Shown here one piece after another: positions 1-8,467 of a stretch of 64,000 bases of DNA. The position numbers and the translations under genes are program-made. Every line of letters begins with the position of its first letter. The stretch's first letter is position 1. The notes beneath the pieces were generated by a model. That model had not been told where the DNA came from, did no database searches, and saw only the letters and a program-made list of their open reading frames with translations. The DNA lies in NCBI RefSeq assembly GCF_013375935.1, contig NZ_CP056117.1:620001-684000 (forward strand), read 5' to 3'. The stretch comes from Enterobacter cloacae. GTDB taxonomy: Bacteria; Pseudomonadota; Gammaproteobacteria; Enterobacterales; Enterobacteriaceae.

Positions 1-2
1 GC

Positions 3-956
3 TATTACGATAATGAATTCAATAACCATGCTGCTGTGGGCGCGGAACTGCTGGCGACCGTGCCGCTGCTGGCCCCCCTTAAGACCATTGTCCGTTATCA
101 TCATATTCCCTGGGAAAATGGCAAAGGCGCGAGTGTTAATGGTGCAAAAACGCCAAAAGAAAGCCATATCATCTTTCTGGCTGATCGACTGGACGTATTA
201 ATTGCTCAATACCGTACCAGCGATATAATCACGGCCAAAGATGAAATCATAGACATTATTTCCAGTGGAGAAGATACCCTGTTTAAACCAGACTATATCC
301 GAGCATTCCGTCGAATGACAAACAGCGCGCTTTTTTGGCGAATAATTGAATCGACAGAATTTCATGACTATATTCAGGATATCCCTCGTATAAATAATGA
401 CTCCGTTTCGTTACATAATTTCCGCGATATTGCCGGGATGCTGGCATTTATAATTGACGGCTTCAGCCATCATGGCGTCCAGCACTCTCTGGTGGCCGGA
501 CGAATCTCGGGATACCTCGCAAAAAAAATGGGTATCCCACCGGAACAATGTCTGAAAATTGAAACAGGTGGATTGCTGCATAACCTTTCTTCTCTGGCAC
601 AGTGCGATACACCGGCGCATGCCGACGGGGGGAGTGCCGTCTGGAATGAACTCTGTTCCATTGAAGCCATAAGAGATATTGCGCGCTGGTGTCAGATTCA
701 AAAAACCGTTGTTGCTAAATCTGGCTGTCCGCAGGAAGTGATGATTATGAAAGCCAGCATCTGGCTGGCGTCACTGCTGCAGGGGGTTACGTTATCATCG
801 GAGTTTAAAGCGCGCGTCGGGGAAACGGCGGAAATCGCACCAGAGCTGGCAGGCATAGTGCAGCAACACAGTGCGGTTTTATTGCAGATCTTTCAGGAGT
901 CCGTTAAGGAACGACGCGCTCTGGTGCAACGCATTAACCAGCTTAGCCAGCCATGA
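3..956 (+). CDS. HD-GYP-like signalling protein, 5' end outside window
   Basis: The reading frame is open from the first bases of the window, so the start codon and N-terminus lie upstream; 317 residues are visible. The first part matches an HD-GYP domain: HAAVGAELL, then VRYHHIPWENGKG, then FLADRLDVL and a helical tail. HD-GYP proteins normally hydrolyse cyclic di-GMP. Here the GYP triplet is replaced (GKGAS) and the usual His-Pro is His-Ala, so activity is doubtful. The C-terminal half resembles a second HD fold, with HHGVQHSLVAGR and then LLHNLS where HDIG would be expected, so it also looks degenerate. It converges on the peptide/FAS operon across a strong terminator. It may be a receptor rather than an enzyme; the missing N-terminus could carry a sensor. 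Confidence 0.7.
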   Translation, partial: YYDNEFNNHAAVGAELLATVPLLAPLKTIVRYHHIPWENGKGASVNGAKTPKESHIIFLADRLDVLIAQYRTSDIITAKDEIIDIISSGEDTLFKPDYIRAFRRMTNSALFWRIIESTEFHDYIQDIPRINNDSVSLHNFRDIAGMLAFIIDGFSHHGVQHSLVAGRISGYLAKKMGIPPEQCLKIETGGLLHNLSSLAQCDTPAHADGGSAVWNELCSIEAIRDIARWCQIQKTVVAKSGCPQEVMIMKASIWLASLLQGVTLSSEFKARVGETAEIAPELAGIVQQHSAVLLQIFQESVKERRALVQRINQLSQP

Positions 957-982
957 ACCGCGAGAAGCCTCTTCTCGCGGTT
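956..982. terminator. bidirectional terminator between convergent genes
   Basis: A 12-bp perfect stem (AACCGCGAGAAG and its complement) has a 3-base loop and is followed by GTTGTT. It overlaps the stop codon of the HD-GYP-like gene and lies just past the end of the SDR gene read from the other strand, so it can serve both. Confidence 0.8.
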
Positions 983-990
983 GTTGTTCC

Positions 991-1728
991 TCAGGCGGAT
1001 AACCCACCGTCCAGTACCAGCGTCTGCCCGGTGAGGTAACTGCTTCCTTCCCCGATCAGAAAAGCTACGGCACGCGCTACGTCCTGCGTTCGTCCCAGTC
1101 GCCGCAAGGGAATATTCTGCCGCATGGCTTTCAGCCGTGTTTCAGGAATAGCCTGAACCATTTCACCATCAATCAGGCCTGGAGCCAGACAGTTAACCCG
1201 AATGCCAAAGCGCCCTACTTCCCGCGCCAGTGAACGCGTGAGGCCGATCATTGCCGCCTTACTGGCCGCATAGGCCGTCTGCCCACTATTGCCCTTTATG
1301 GCCGTCACGGACGACATAAAGACGATTGCACCACTTCCCTGCATCATCATCGCTGGCAGCAGGATCCGATTCCAGTTCACGACAGCAACAAGATTGTTTT
1401 CCAGCACCTCATGCCAGTCGCGTGCTTTCTGGTGAATATGCAGCGCATCAATGGTCATTCCGGCGTTGTGAATAATTGCAGAGGGCGCGCCGAACTCACT
1501 GAGCAATGACGTCGCTAACTTCTCGACTCCAGCTTCGTCACTTCCATCGCAGCGGTAGCCTTTAACCCAGTTTGACGTACTGCGGCTGCGCGCGTATTGC
1601 AGCGTGCGGTCAATGCCGGCCATATTTCGACCGGTGAAGACGATATTCCACTCAGGCAACAGGTGGTTCACCAGGCTCTGACCAATTCCCCGGCTGCCTC
1701 CGGTGATCAACATCCATTTCTTCTCCAT
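991..1728 (-). CDS. FabG-like short-chain dehydrogenase (3-ketoacyl-ACP reductase)
   Basis: The protein has 245 residues, counting from the ATG at 1728, which fits two bases past the preceding ACP stop codon; an upstream ATG would add eight residues inside the ACP gene. The Rossmann glycine motif TGGSRGIG is at residues 9-16, NAG follows, and the catalytic Ser, Tyr and Lys are present in MSSV, TAYAASK. The C-terminus has the family's SYLTGQTLVLDGG. By family it reduces 3-ketoacyl-ACP with NADPH in the cytoplasm. It is the last gene of a tightly packed operon with ACP, ketosynthase and hotdog dehydratase, so it most likely supplies the reduction step of a dedicated acyl chain builder. The substrate is unknown. 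Confidence 0.85.
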   Translation of the reverse strand: MEKKWMLITGGSRGIGQSLVNHLLPEWNIVFTGRNMAGIDRTLQYARSRSTSNWVKGYRCDGSDEAGVEKLATSLLSEFGAPSAIIHNAGMTIDALHIHQKARDWHEVLENNLVAVVNWNRILLPAMMMQGSGAIVFMSSVTAIKGNSGQTAYAASKAAMIGLTRSLAREVGRFGIRVNCLAPGLIDGEMVQAIPETRLKAMRQNIPLRRLGRTQDVARAVAFLIGEGSSYLTGQTLVLDGGLSA

Positions 1729-1729
1729 C

Positions 1730-1981
1730 TTAGCCTGCCATTTCCTGTGCAATCAGCATGCTCAGGTCGCGAAGCGTGACGGGTGGTTTTGTCATAAACA
1801 TGTCAGCAGTGAGCGTTACGTTAAACTCACGTTTCGCCAGCACCATCAACTCCACATAGTCCAGGCTATCTGGTTCCAGTTCAGCCAGTGTCGTCTCCGG
1901 CGTGAGGGCTTCCGGTGCCAGATCTTTCGCATCGCAGAGCATTTCAGCGATGCTGTCGTAGATGGTTTCATATTGGCTCAT
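1730..1981 (-). CDS. acyl carrier protein
   Basis: An 83-residue acidic four-helix carrier protein. The phosphopantetheine attachment serine is Ser39 in EPDSLDYVELM, the standard DSL context. It starts one base after the hotdog gene ends and stops one base before the reductase start, so it is translationally linked to both. It would carry the growing acyl chain between ketosynthase, reductase and dehydratase. No phosphopantetheinyl transferase is encoded nearby, so a housekeeping enzyme must activate it. It is distinct from housekeeping AcpP, which sits in the fab cluster elsewhere. Confidence 0.9.
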   Translation of the reverse strand: MSQYETIYDSIAEMLCDAKDLAPEALTPETTLAELEPDSLDYVELMVLAKREFNVTLTADMFMTKPPVTLRDLSMLIAQEMAG

Positions 1982-1982
1982 G

Positions 1983-2771
1983 TTATTTTCCTTTTGTCAG
2001 GGCGCCGATTTTTAGCGTCACGGCACTGCTAATGTAGCGTTGTTGATAATGCGTACGCGCAGCGATTCTCACCGCTGCGCCATTTACCAGGTCGCCGACC
2101 ACCACGGCGGGCAGCGTTTCAATTTCCAGGCTTTCTGAAAATGGCTCCGTAGACCAGGGTTCCAGCAGATGAGAGTCGAAGATAACCTCCTGATGGGTCT
2201 GTACTACGTGAAATCGGGAAAACAACATATCCAGCGAGTGGCAGACCGGCAGGATGGCCGCGATGGCCTGCTGACGTAGCAGCGCGCTATCCTGAAGAAG
2301 GTGACGAAACAGCAGCGCATCAAGAAAATGCCACTGCCGGGCATCGGGTAACAGGGGTAAAAAGGTCTGATGCAGAGCAACAATTGTCGATGCCCCCAGC
2401 TCCCGCTGGCTTTTTTCGTGTTCAATGGCAAAGAGATTTACCGGCGCGATTTGGCACGAGAGGTAATGCTCTTTTGCAGAAAGATCGCGCACAAAAGCAG
2501 CATCACGCTTATTCACGTCGCGCATCATCAGGTAGGCGGTATCGCGCCACAGCGGTCGGCGAAAACGTACGGTACACTTGAGAAAGGGGGCGCTGGTGGC
2601 CATAGGGCTGATAAACCGTTTCACATCCAGCGCGGCACGCATACCATGTACGCTGAGCTGATTTCCGCCACGCGCTTTCACCCACGCTTTATCAAAATGC
2701 ACAGGATTATAATCTCCCGAAAACGCAGCCCACTGACGCGCATCCAGCTGGCTGTAACACAGCGTCCTCAT
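1983..2771 (-). CDS. MaoC-like hotdog-fold dehydratase
   Basis: The protein has 262 residues. The N-terminal part has FSGDYNPVHFD (residues 17-27), the MaoC/hydratase signature with catalytic Asp and His, followed by VHGM. The length suggests two hotdog units, the second (from about residue 150) lacking a clear catalytic motif. Family members hydrate enoyl thioesters or dehydrate 3-hydroxyacyl thioesters, so it probably does the dehydration step on the operon's ACP. Its start overlaps the ketosynthase stop by four bases. The exact reaction direction and chain length cannot be read from the sequence. Confidence 0.75.
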   Translation of the reverse strand: MRTLCYSQLDARQWAAFSGDYNPVHFDKAWVKARGGNQLSVHGMRAALDVKRFISPMATSAPFLKCTVRFRRPLWRDTAYLMMRDVNKRDAAFVRDLSAKEHYLSCQIAPVNLFAIEHEKSQRELGASTIVALHQTFLPLLPDARQWHFLDALLFRHLLQDSALLRQQAIAAILPVCHSLDMLFSRFHVVQTHQEVIFDSHLLEPWSTEPFSESLEIETLPAVVVGDLVNGAAVRIAARTHYQQRYISSAVTLKIGALTKGK

Positions 2772-4021
2772 GCGTGCTTCTCCAGAATCAGTGCCGCGTT
2801 TGCGCCACCAAAACCAAAGCTCAGGTTCAGCGTTCTGCGGATGTTACCGGCACGATGGCCTTCAATGACGTAATCCAGATCGCAGCGTTCATCCGCCTGC
2901 TGATAGTTGGTCGTCGCGGGAATGATACCGTGGCCGATAGCCTGTAAGCAGACGATGCTCTCAAACGTACCTGCGGCAGAAATTAAGTGCCCGGTGTACG
3001 ATTTGGTGCTGGAAACCGGGATAGACCAGGCCGCATCGCCCAGCGCCATTTTCAGCGACTGCGTTTCATTGATATCATTGAGGGGAGTCGAGGTGCCGTG
3101 CGCGTTGATATAGTCCAGCTGCTCAGGCTGTAGTCCCGCCTGTTGCAGTACACAGGTGATGGTGTGCTCGCGAGCGAGGCAATCCTCCGCGGGAGACGTA
3201 AAATCCCAGGCATCTGAGAAATTGGCGTAACCGGTGACTTCGCCCAAAATCGTCGCTCCGCGCGCAATCGCCCCCTCACGCTCCTCAAGGCACAGCACCG
3301 CCGCGCCTTCAGACAATACGAATCCGCTACGATGGGCGCTGAACGGGCAACTGGCACGTTGAGGATCTGACGCCTCTTTACTCAGCGCCCCCAGCACGTC
3401 AATGTTCCAGATCGCACAGTGGCTTGTCAGAGATTCTCCGGCCCCTGCAAGCATCATCTGCGCCCTGCCGCTGCGGATCACTTCATACGCTTCACCAATA
3501 GCGATAGTTCCCGTCGCACAGGCAGCGACTACCGTATTCTGATAGCCATTTAGCCCCCAAAATTGACTACAGGCAGCGGTGGTAACGCTTGGCATGGAAT
3601 AAAAACAGGTAAACGGAGAGGCGAGCCCTCTTGTCGCAAACTCACTCTGTGCATGGTAGCTTTCGTCCAGCCCTCCCCAACCGGTGCCCATGATCGCGCC
3701 GCAGTCTAAAGGGCTGTAGAATTCCTGCGGTGGCTCACCGCCAAAGGCCATTGCCATGGCCTGACGAGCCGCACCGAGCGTAAGCCGGGCAAAGCGTGGC
3801 AGCCGACGCCGTACCACGGCAGGAACGCCGCTCAGGCTCGGTTCGTTGTCCACCAGCCCCAGAAAGTAGGTTTTAATATTCCGCGCCGAGTTATCGACAT
3901 AGCGATAGCCCAGGCGATAACGCATGATTGCCTGCCAGCTCTCATCTGCCGTGGCGCCAAGTGGGGTGACCGCACCATACCCGGTCACCACCACCCGCTT
4001 ATATCCATCATTTCGCTTCAT
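2768..4021 (-). CDS. beta-ketoacyl-ACP synthase (FabF-like)
   Basis: A 417-residue thiolase-fold condensing enzyme. The catalytic triad is complete: Cys168 in VVAACATG, His308 in INAHGTSTPLND, and His345 in TKSYTGHLISAAG; the C-terminal SFGFGGANA loop is intact. Length and motifs fit KAS II. It condenses malonyl-ACP with an acyl-ACP. It overlaps the outer-membrane factor gene by 14 bases at its start and the hotdog gene at its end. With ACP, reductase and dehydratase it forms a nearly complete FAS-II-like cycle; no malonyl transferase or enoyl reductase is encoded, so the product may keep double bonds or use the host enzymes. Confidence 0.9.
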   Translation of the reverse strand: MKRNDGYKRVVVTGYGAVTPLGATADESWQAIMRYRLGYRYVDNSARNIKTYFLGLVDNEPSLSGVPAVVRRRLPRFARLTLGAARQAMAMAFGGEPPQEFYSPLDCGAIMGTGWGGLDESYHAQSEFATRGLASPFTCFYSMPSVTTAACSQFWGLNGYQNTVVAACATGTIAIGEAYEVIRSGRAQMMLAGAGESLTSHCAIWNIDVLGALSKEASDPQRASCPFSAHRSGFVLSEGAAVLCLEEREGAIARGATILGEVTGYANFSDAWDFTSPAEDCLAREHTITCVLQQAGLQPEQLDYINAHGTSTPLNDINETQSLKMALGDAAWSIPVSSTKSYTGHLISAAGTFESIVCLQAIGHGIIPATTNYQQADERCDLDYVIEGHRAGNIRRTLNLSFGFGGANAALILEKHA

Positions 4022-5381
4022 GTCTTATCATCCTGTATTGCGTGTCGCCTCCCTGTGCCAGCCAGAGCTGCAGCGTGGCGTAGAGGTAGTCGTATTGAGC
4101 CTGCGCAAGGGCATTCTCCAGGTTCAGCCGATCGTCCTGCGCGTTTAACAGCGTCTGAAAATCCACCGCCCCTGCGCGATAACGGCTTTGCGTCAGGGAT
4201 AAACGCCGCTCGCTGAGGGTCAGCGACTGGTGAAGCCGAACGCGTTGTTCCTCAGCGCTCGATCGGTTTTCCATGGCATCGTCCACTTCGGCGAGTGCGC
4301 TGTAGGCGGTAGCGCGAAAAGCGATGGCTGCCTGTTTTATTGCTAAATCTGCCTGCGTGATGGTGAGCTGTCGGGTATTCCACTGAATAAAGGGCAGCGT
4401 CAGCGCGGTGCCCGTTGTGCGTATAGGATCGTGGAACCACTGGCTAAAGATCTGACTTCCGGCATTCAGGGAAGCATCAAGAGAAAGCGCGGGATAGAAC
4501 TGCAATCGCGCCGCGTCATAGCCTGCCAGTGCTGCTCGCAGGCGGGACTCAGCAGCCTGAATATCAGGCCGGCGGGCAATCACCCGCAGCGGGGTATGTT
4601 GTGCAACTGGAACCTGCTGATTCACATCCAGCACGGTCGCTTCATCCGCGTGCTGTTCTGCCGGTCTGTTGAGCAACAGCGCCAGCGCATTGCGGGCGTT
4701 CTGCCGCTGCTGGTTCAGGAGGCGTAATTGATTCTGCCGCGTCAGCAGCGCCTGTCGGGATTGCAGTACATCAAGCTGACCGACCTTCCCTGCGTTGAAC
4801 CATGATACGACCTGCTCAACGGTCTGCTGCGAGATTGCCAGACCGGCACGCTGATTACGGATCTGCTGGTTATAGAGGGCGATCCGCCAGTAAAGCTGAG
4901 CGGTGGTGCTGATGGTAGAAAGCACCGTTGCATGATAATCCTGCTCGCTCGCCAACGCCTGCCACTCGCTTTGCTCACGAATACGCGCCAGTTTTCCCCA
5001 CAGATCCAGCTCCCAGGCGATGGAAATACCGCTGCTGTAGCTCTCCTGAGACGCCCCCCCGCTACGTACATTTTTGACGTTACTGGCCGCGCCGCTAATC
5101 GTGACGGCAGGCGTCATGTTAGTGTGGGTGAGCCCCGCCGTTACGCGCGCCTGCTGCAACGCGATCGCCGCCGCAGCCAGATCGTTATTGCTTACCAGCA
5201 CCTGTTCAATCACCCGCGCTAATCGGGGATCGTCAAAACGCCAGCGGCTTTCAGCATTCTTATCCATTGCCGCAGGCCACTGGGTGGGCAACGACAGCAG
5301 CGGGCGCTGGAAGTCGCTGCGGGTTAATGCACCACATCCCGTCAGAAGTAACAGCATCGATAGCATCAGAAGACTTTTCAT
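4008..5381 (-). CDS. TolC/NodT-family outer-membrane efflux lipoprotein
   Basis: The protein has 457 residues. The start at 5381 overlaps the MacB stop as ATGA and gives a lipoprotein signal (MKSLLMLSMLLLLTGC, lipidation at the Cys). Two long repeats with coiled-coil regions follow; WELDLWGKL and ARRPDIQAAE are characteristic of the NodT branch of outer-membrane factors. A further open reading frame upstream of this start runs inside macB and is not needed. It would form the outer-membrane channel for the adjacent MacAB pair. Having its own outer-membrane factor rather than relying on TolC suggests a dedicated secretion route. Confidence 0.88.
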   Translation of the reverse strand: MKSLLMLSMLLLLTGCGALTRSDFQRPLLSLPTQWPAAMDKNAESRWRFDDPRLARVIEQVLVSNNDLAAAAIALQQARVTAGLTHTNMTPAVTISGAASNVKNVRSGGASQESYSSGISIAWELDLWGKLARIREQSEWQALASEQDYHATVLSTISTTAQLYWRIALYNQQIRNQRAGLAISQQTVEQVVSWFNAGKVGQLDVLQSRQALLTRQNQLRLLNQQRQNARNALALLLNRPAEQHADEATVLDVNQQVPVAQHTPLRVIARRPDIQAAESRLRAALAGYDAARLQFYPALSLDASLNAGSQIFSQWFHDPIRTTGTALTLPFIQWNTRQLTITQADLAIKQAAIAFRATAYSALAEVDDAMENRSSAEEQRVRLHQSLTLSERRLSLTQSRYRAGAVDFQTLLNAQDDRLNLENALAQAQYDYLYATLQLWLAQGGDTQYRMIRHEAK

Positions 5382-7309
5382 TCTCGGGCCAGCGCCTCGG
5401 TGGGATTGAGGCGGGCCGCGCTGCGCGCCGGAAAATAGCCAAACGTCAGGCCGATCAATGCGGAGAAGCCGCAGGCCAACAGCACCGGGAAAAGAGTAAA
5501 AACCATTGGGAACGCGTCGGTCACACAGGCGAAAAGCAGCCCAACTAACCACGATCCGAAAACCCCTGCCAGGCCTCCAAGGGCGCAAATCATCACTGCC
5601 TCAATCAGAAACTGGTTGAGGATGTCTGAGGGGCGTGCACCAACAGACAAGCGGATCCCAATCTCGTGTGTCCGTTCCGTCACCGACACCAGCATGATAT
5701 TCATCACCCCGACGCCGCCCACCAGCAGGGAGATTGCCGCAATCGCGGTTATCAGCAGCGACATAGAGTCAGAGGTTTTCTGCATGGCGTTCGCCAGCCG
5801 ATCGTCAGTCTGAACAAAGAAATCTTTGCGCCCATGCTCACGCAGCAGATGATGTTCCACACGCCGTGCCGCCTCATGCGGGTCCAGAGGCGGCTGAAAA
5901 CGCAGAACCAGGGATTCCAGCGGTTTTTCACCCGTAAGCCGCTGCTGCAAGGCAGTATGAGGTACCCATGCGGCCATAAACCCACCCACCACTTTTGGTC
6001 CGGGGCGAGATGCAACACCGATCACCCGCCATGGCGCACCGGCAATCTGCACGATCTCGTTGAGCGGATCTTCTCCACCGGGAAACAGCGTATCGCGACC
6101 GGTTTCATCGAGGATCAGAACCGGTTCACCTTCAGCAACATCGCGCGCGGTAAAACCGCTACCCTGCACAAACCGCAGACCTTGCAGGGTGAAAAAGTCC
6201 TGCGAAACGCCGGACAGCAACATTGAGGAGTCTAAGCCCTTGCGAACGGCCAGCATGGTGGTGCTGATGACCGGCGAAACGCCCATAATCCAGGGAAGAG
6301 CCTGCAGGCTGCGCACGTCGTCCAGCGACAGCGCGCGCGCCATGTCCGGGCGCGTGTTGCCCCATCCGGTGCCGGGTCGGATCTCCAGCGTTGTGTTTCC
6401 CAGCTTGCCGATCTCATTCATGATCGCCTGCCGGGCGCCTTCGCCTGCCGCCATTGATGACACAACTGACGCAATACCGATGATGATCCCCAGCATAGAG
6501 AGAAACGCACGCAACCGGTGCCCGAGCAACGAACGCCAGGCCATGCGGACAGATTCGTGAAGGCGACGATGTAACGACGCGCGCCCGTTATCCTGCTCCG
6601 GCAACGGAACAGACGCATGAGCAGCGGTGTGCTGGACGTCGCTGATAAGTCGTCCGTCTCCGATCTCGATAGTGCGCTGTGCCTGCCGGGCGACGTCGCG
6701 ATCGTGGGTAACGATAATCACCGTATGCCCTGCCCTGTGCAGTTGGTGGAATACCTCCATTAGCGCCTTGCCGCTGAGGCTGTCGAGCGCACCGGTAGGT
6801 TCATCCGCCAGGATGACATGCGCGCCGTTAATCAGCGCCCGGCAAACGCTCACTCGCTGCTGCTGACCACCGGAAAGCTGGGCAGGGCGGTGCTGTAGCC
6901 GATCTTCCAGCCCAAGCTGACGCGCAAGTCTGTGCGTACGTGCGTGACGTTCCTGTTCAGGCATGGCGGTATACAGCGCAGGGATAGCAATATTTTCTTC
7001 CGCCGTCAGATAGGGCATCAGGTGGTACCGCTGGAAAATGAATCCCAGATAGCGACTGCGCAGGTCGGCCAGATGAAGGCTGTCAGCGTTATGTACCGGC
7101 GTGCCGTTTATCAGTACCTCGCCCGAGGAAGGCCTGTCCAGGCAACCAATAATATTCATCAGCGTGGACTTTCCCGAGCCGGACGCCCCCACGATCGCTA
7201 CCATCTCCCCGGGATAGATGGTCAGTGAAATATTGTTCAACGCCGCCAGCGTTTGCGTTCCCGCATGAAAGGTACGGCAGACCCGCCGTAGCACGATAAT
7301 CGGCTCCAT
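5378..7309 (-). CDS. MacB-like ABC export ATPase/permease
   Basis: The protein has 643 residues, the usual MacB length. The N-terminal ATPase has Walker A GASGSGKST (about residues 41-49), signature LSGGQQQR, Walker B VILADEPTGALDS and the switch His in VTHDRD. A linker is followed by one membrane segment, a large periplasmic domain (about 290-520) and three C-terminal helices of the FtsX type, including GGVGVMNIMLVSVTERTHEIG. MacB drives export of peptides, lipids or siderophores from the periplasm via MacA and an outer-membrane factor. Both partners flank it here, so the tripartite pump is complete. The cargo is likely the product of the neighbouring peptide or acyl genes. Confidence 0.92.
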   Translation of the reverse strand: MEPIIVLRRVCRTFHAGTQTLAALNNISLTIYPGEMVAIVGASGSGKSTLMNIIGCLDRPSSGEVLINGTPVHNADSLHLADLRSRYLGFIFQRYHLMPYLTAEENIAIPALYTAMPEQERHARTHRLARQLGLEDRLQHRPAQLSGGQQQRVSVCRALINGAHVILADEPTGALDSLSGKALMEVFHQLHRAGHTVIIVTHDRDVARQAQRTIEIGDGRLISDVQHTAAHASVPLPEQDNGRASLHRRLHESVRMAWRSLLGHRLRAFLSMLGIIIGIASVVSSMAAGEGARQAIMNEIGKLGNTTLEIRPGTGWGNTRPDMARALSLDDVRSLQALPWIMGVSPVISTTMLAVRKGLDSSMLLSGVSQDFFTLQGLRFVQGSGFTARDVAEGEPVLILDETGRDTLFPGGEDPLNEIVQIAGAPWRVIGVASRPGPKVVGGFMAAWVPHTALQQRLTGEKPLESLVLRFQPPLDPHEAARRVEHHLLREHGRKDFFVQTDDRLANAMQKTSDSMSLLITAIAAISLLVGGVGVMNIMLVSVTERTHEIGIRLSVGARPSDILNQFLIEAVMICALGGLAGVFGSWLVGLLFACVTDAFPMVFTLFPVLLACGFSALIGLTFGYFPARSAARLNPTEALARE

Positions 7310-7312
7310 CCG

Positions 7313-8467
7313 CTATCCCCTCACCGTATCCTGCGCCAGCACGACCCGATCGCCCGCCTGTAATCCGTCCAGCACTTCTGCATACTGCCGATCGTTGATA
7401 CCGATGCGGACCGCACGGGGTTGCGGTAATCCGTTTTCAAGGATGGTAACGGTGTAACGCCCGGCATCCAGCGCCTGACCTAGCGCGGCAACCGGAACGC
7501 GCAGAGCATTTCTGGCCTCGGCAATCTTGATAAATACCTGTGCCGTCATGGCCGTTTTAAGTTCGCGCCCGACGTTAGGCACTTCAAATGTGCCGGTGTA
7601 GTAGACCGCCATCGCCTGCTGGTTCCCTCCAGCGCCTCGCTCACCGGAGCCGTCCAGCGTCTCCTGTGGCGCCGGCTGTACAAAACCCATGACGCCGACG
7701 TAGCGTTTTTCCGGATTAGCTATTACATAGAAACTTAGCGGCTGGCCGGGGCGTATTTTTTGCACGTCGGCCTCTGAGATGCGCGTTTGTACCTGCATCG
7801 TATCGAGGTTCGCCAGTACCAGAATGGTCGGCGCGCTTTGCGAAGAGACAATAGTCTGCCCCTCCCGGGTCACGATGCCCAACACTTCACCGTCTACAGG
7901 AGCGACGATGCGGGTATAGCTCAGGTTGGCCTGCGCTGCTTTCACCGCCATTTCAGCCTGAGCAATCTGCGCGTCGCTCACCTCGACCTGCTGCACCTGC
8001 ACAGCATATTGCGCGTTGGCCTGCTCAAGCTCGCTGCGCACCCCCGAGCCGTCGCGAAGCATCATCCGCTGGCGGTCGCGTTCCTGACGGTAACGCAGCA
8101 GCGTGGCCTGCGCCGACAGTTTTTGCGCTCTGGCGCTGGCCAGCTGAGCCCGTGCGTTTTTCAAATCAGACTCCTGCAAAGTCGGATCAATTTCCGCCAG
8201 CAGTTGCCCTTTTTTTACCTTTTCTCCCTGGCGAACGTACAGCTTACGCAACTGGCCGTTGACCTGAGCACCGACGTTAACCTGTACCGCCGGTTTCAGG
8301 ATCCCCGTCACCAGCACGACCTTTTTAATATCGCCGGTGCCGATCGTTTCCAGCGGTAAAGCGTCGTGCGGTGAGGTTGTGTCCATCGTCAGCCAGGCTG
8401 CTGCTGACGCAACGGTAAGCACCAGAATGCAGCTCAGCACAACCCAACGATAATCAGGCTTCATCAC
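7313..8467 (-). CDS. MacA-like periplasmic adaptor
   Basis: The protein has 384 residues and is a HlyD/MFP-family adaptor. It has an N-terminal membrane anchor (VVLSCILVLTVASAAAWL), a split lipoyl domain (VGAQVNGQLRKLYV and IVAPVDGEVLGIV), a helical hairpin of about 100 residues rich in Gln/Ala/Leu, and a beta-barrel domain. The start overlaps the exporter gene by 14 bases, and macB begins four bases after its stop. It bridges inner-membrane MacB with the lipoprotein channel encoded next. Two adjacent Met codons make the first residue uncertain. Confidence 0.9.
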   Translation of the reverse strand: MMKPDYRWVVLSCILVLTVASAAAWLTMDTTSPHDALPLETIGTGDIKKVVLVTGILKPAVQVNVGAQVNGQLRKLYVRQGEKVKKGQLLAEIDPTLQESDLKNARAQLASARAQKLSAQATLLRYRQERDRQRMMLRDGSGVRSELEQANAQYAVQVQQVEVSDAQIAQAEMAVKAAQANLSYTRIVAPVDGEVLGIVTREGQTIVSSQSAPTILVLANLDTMQVQTRISEADVQKIRPGQPLSFYVIANPEKRYVGVMGFVQPAPQETLDGSGERGAGGNQQAMAVYYTGTFEVPNVGRELKTAMTAQVFIKIAEARNALRVPVAALGQALDAGRYTVTILENGLPQPRAVRIGINDRQYAEVLDGLQAGDRVVLAQDTVRG

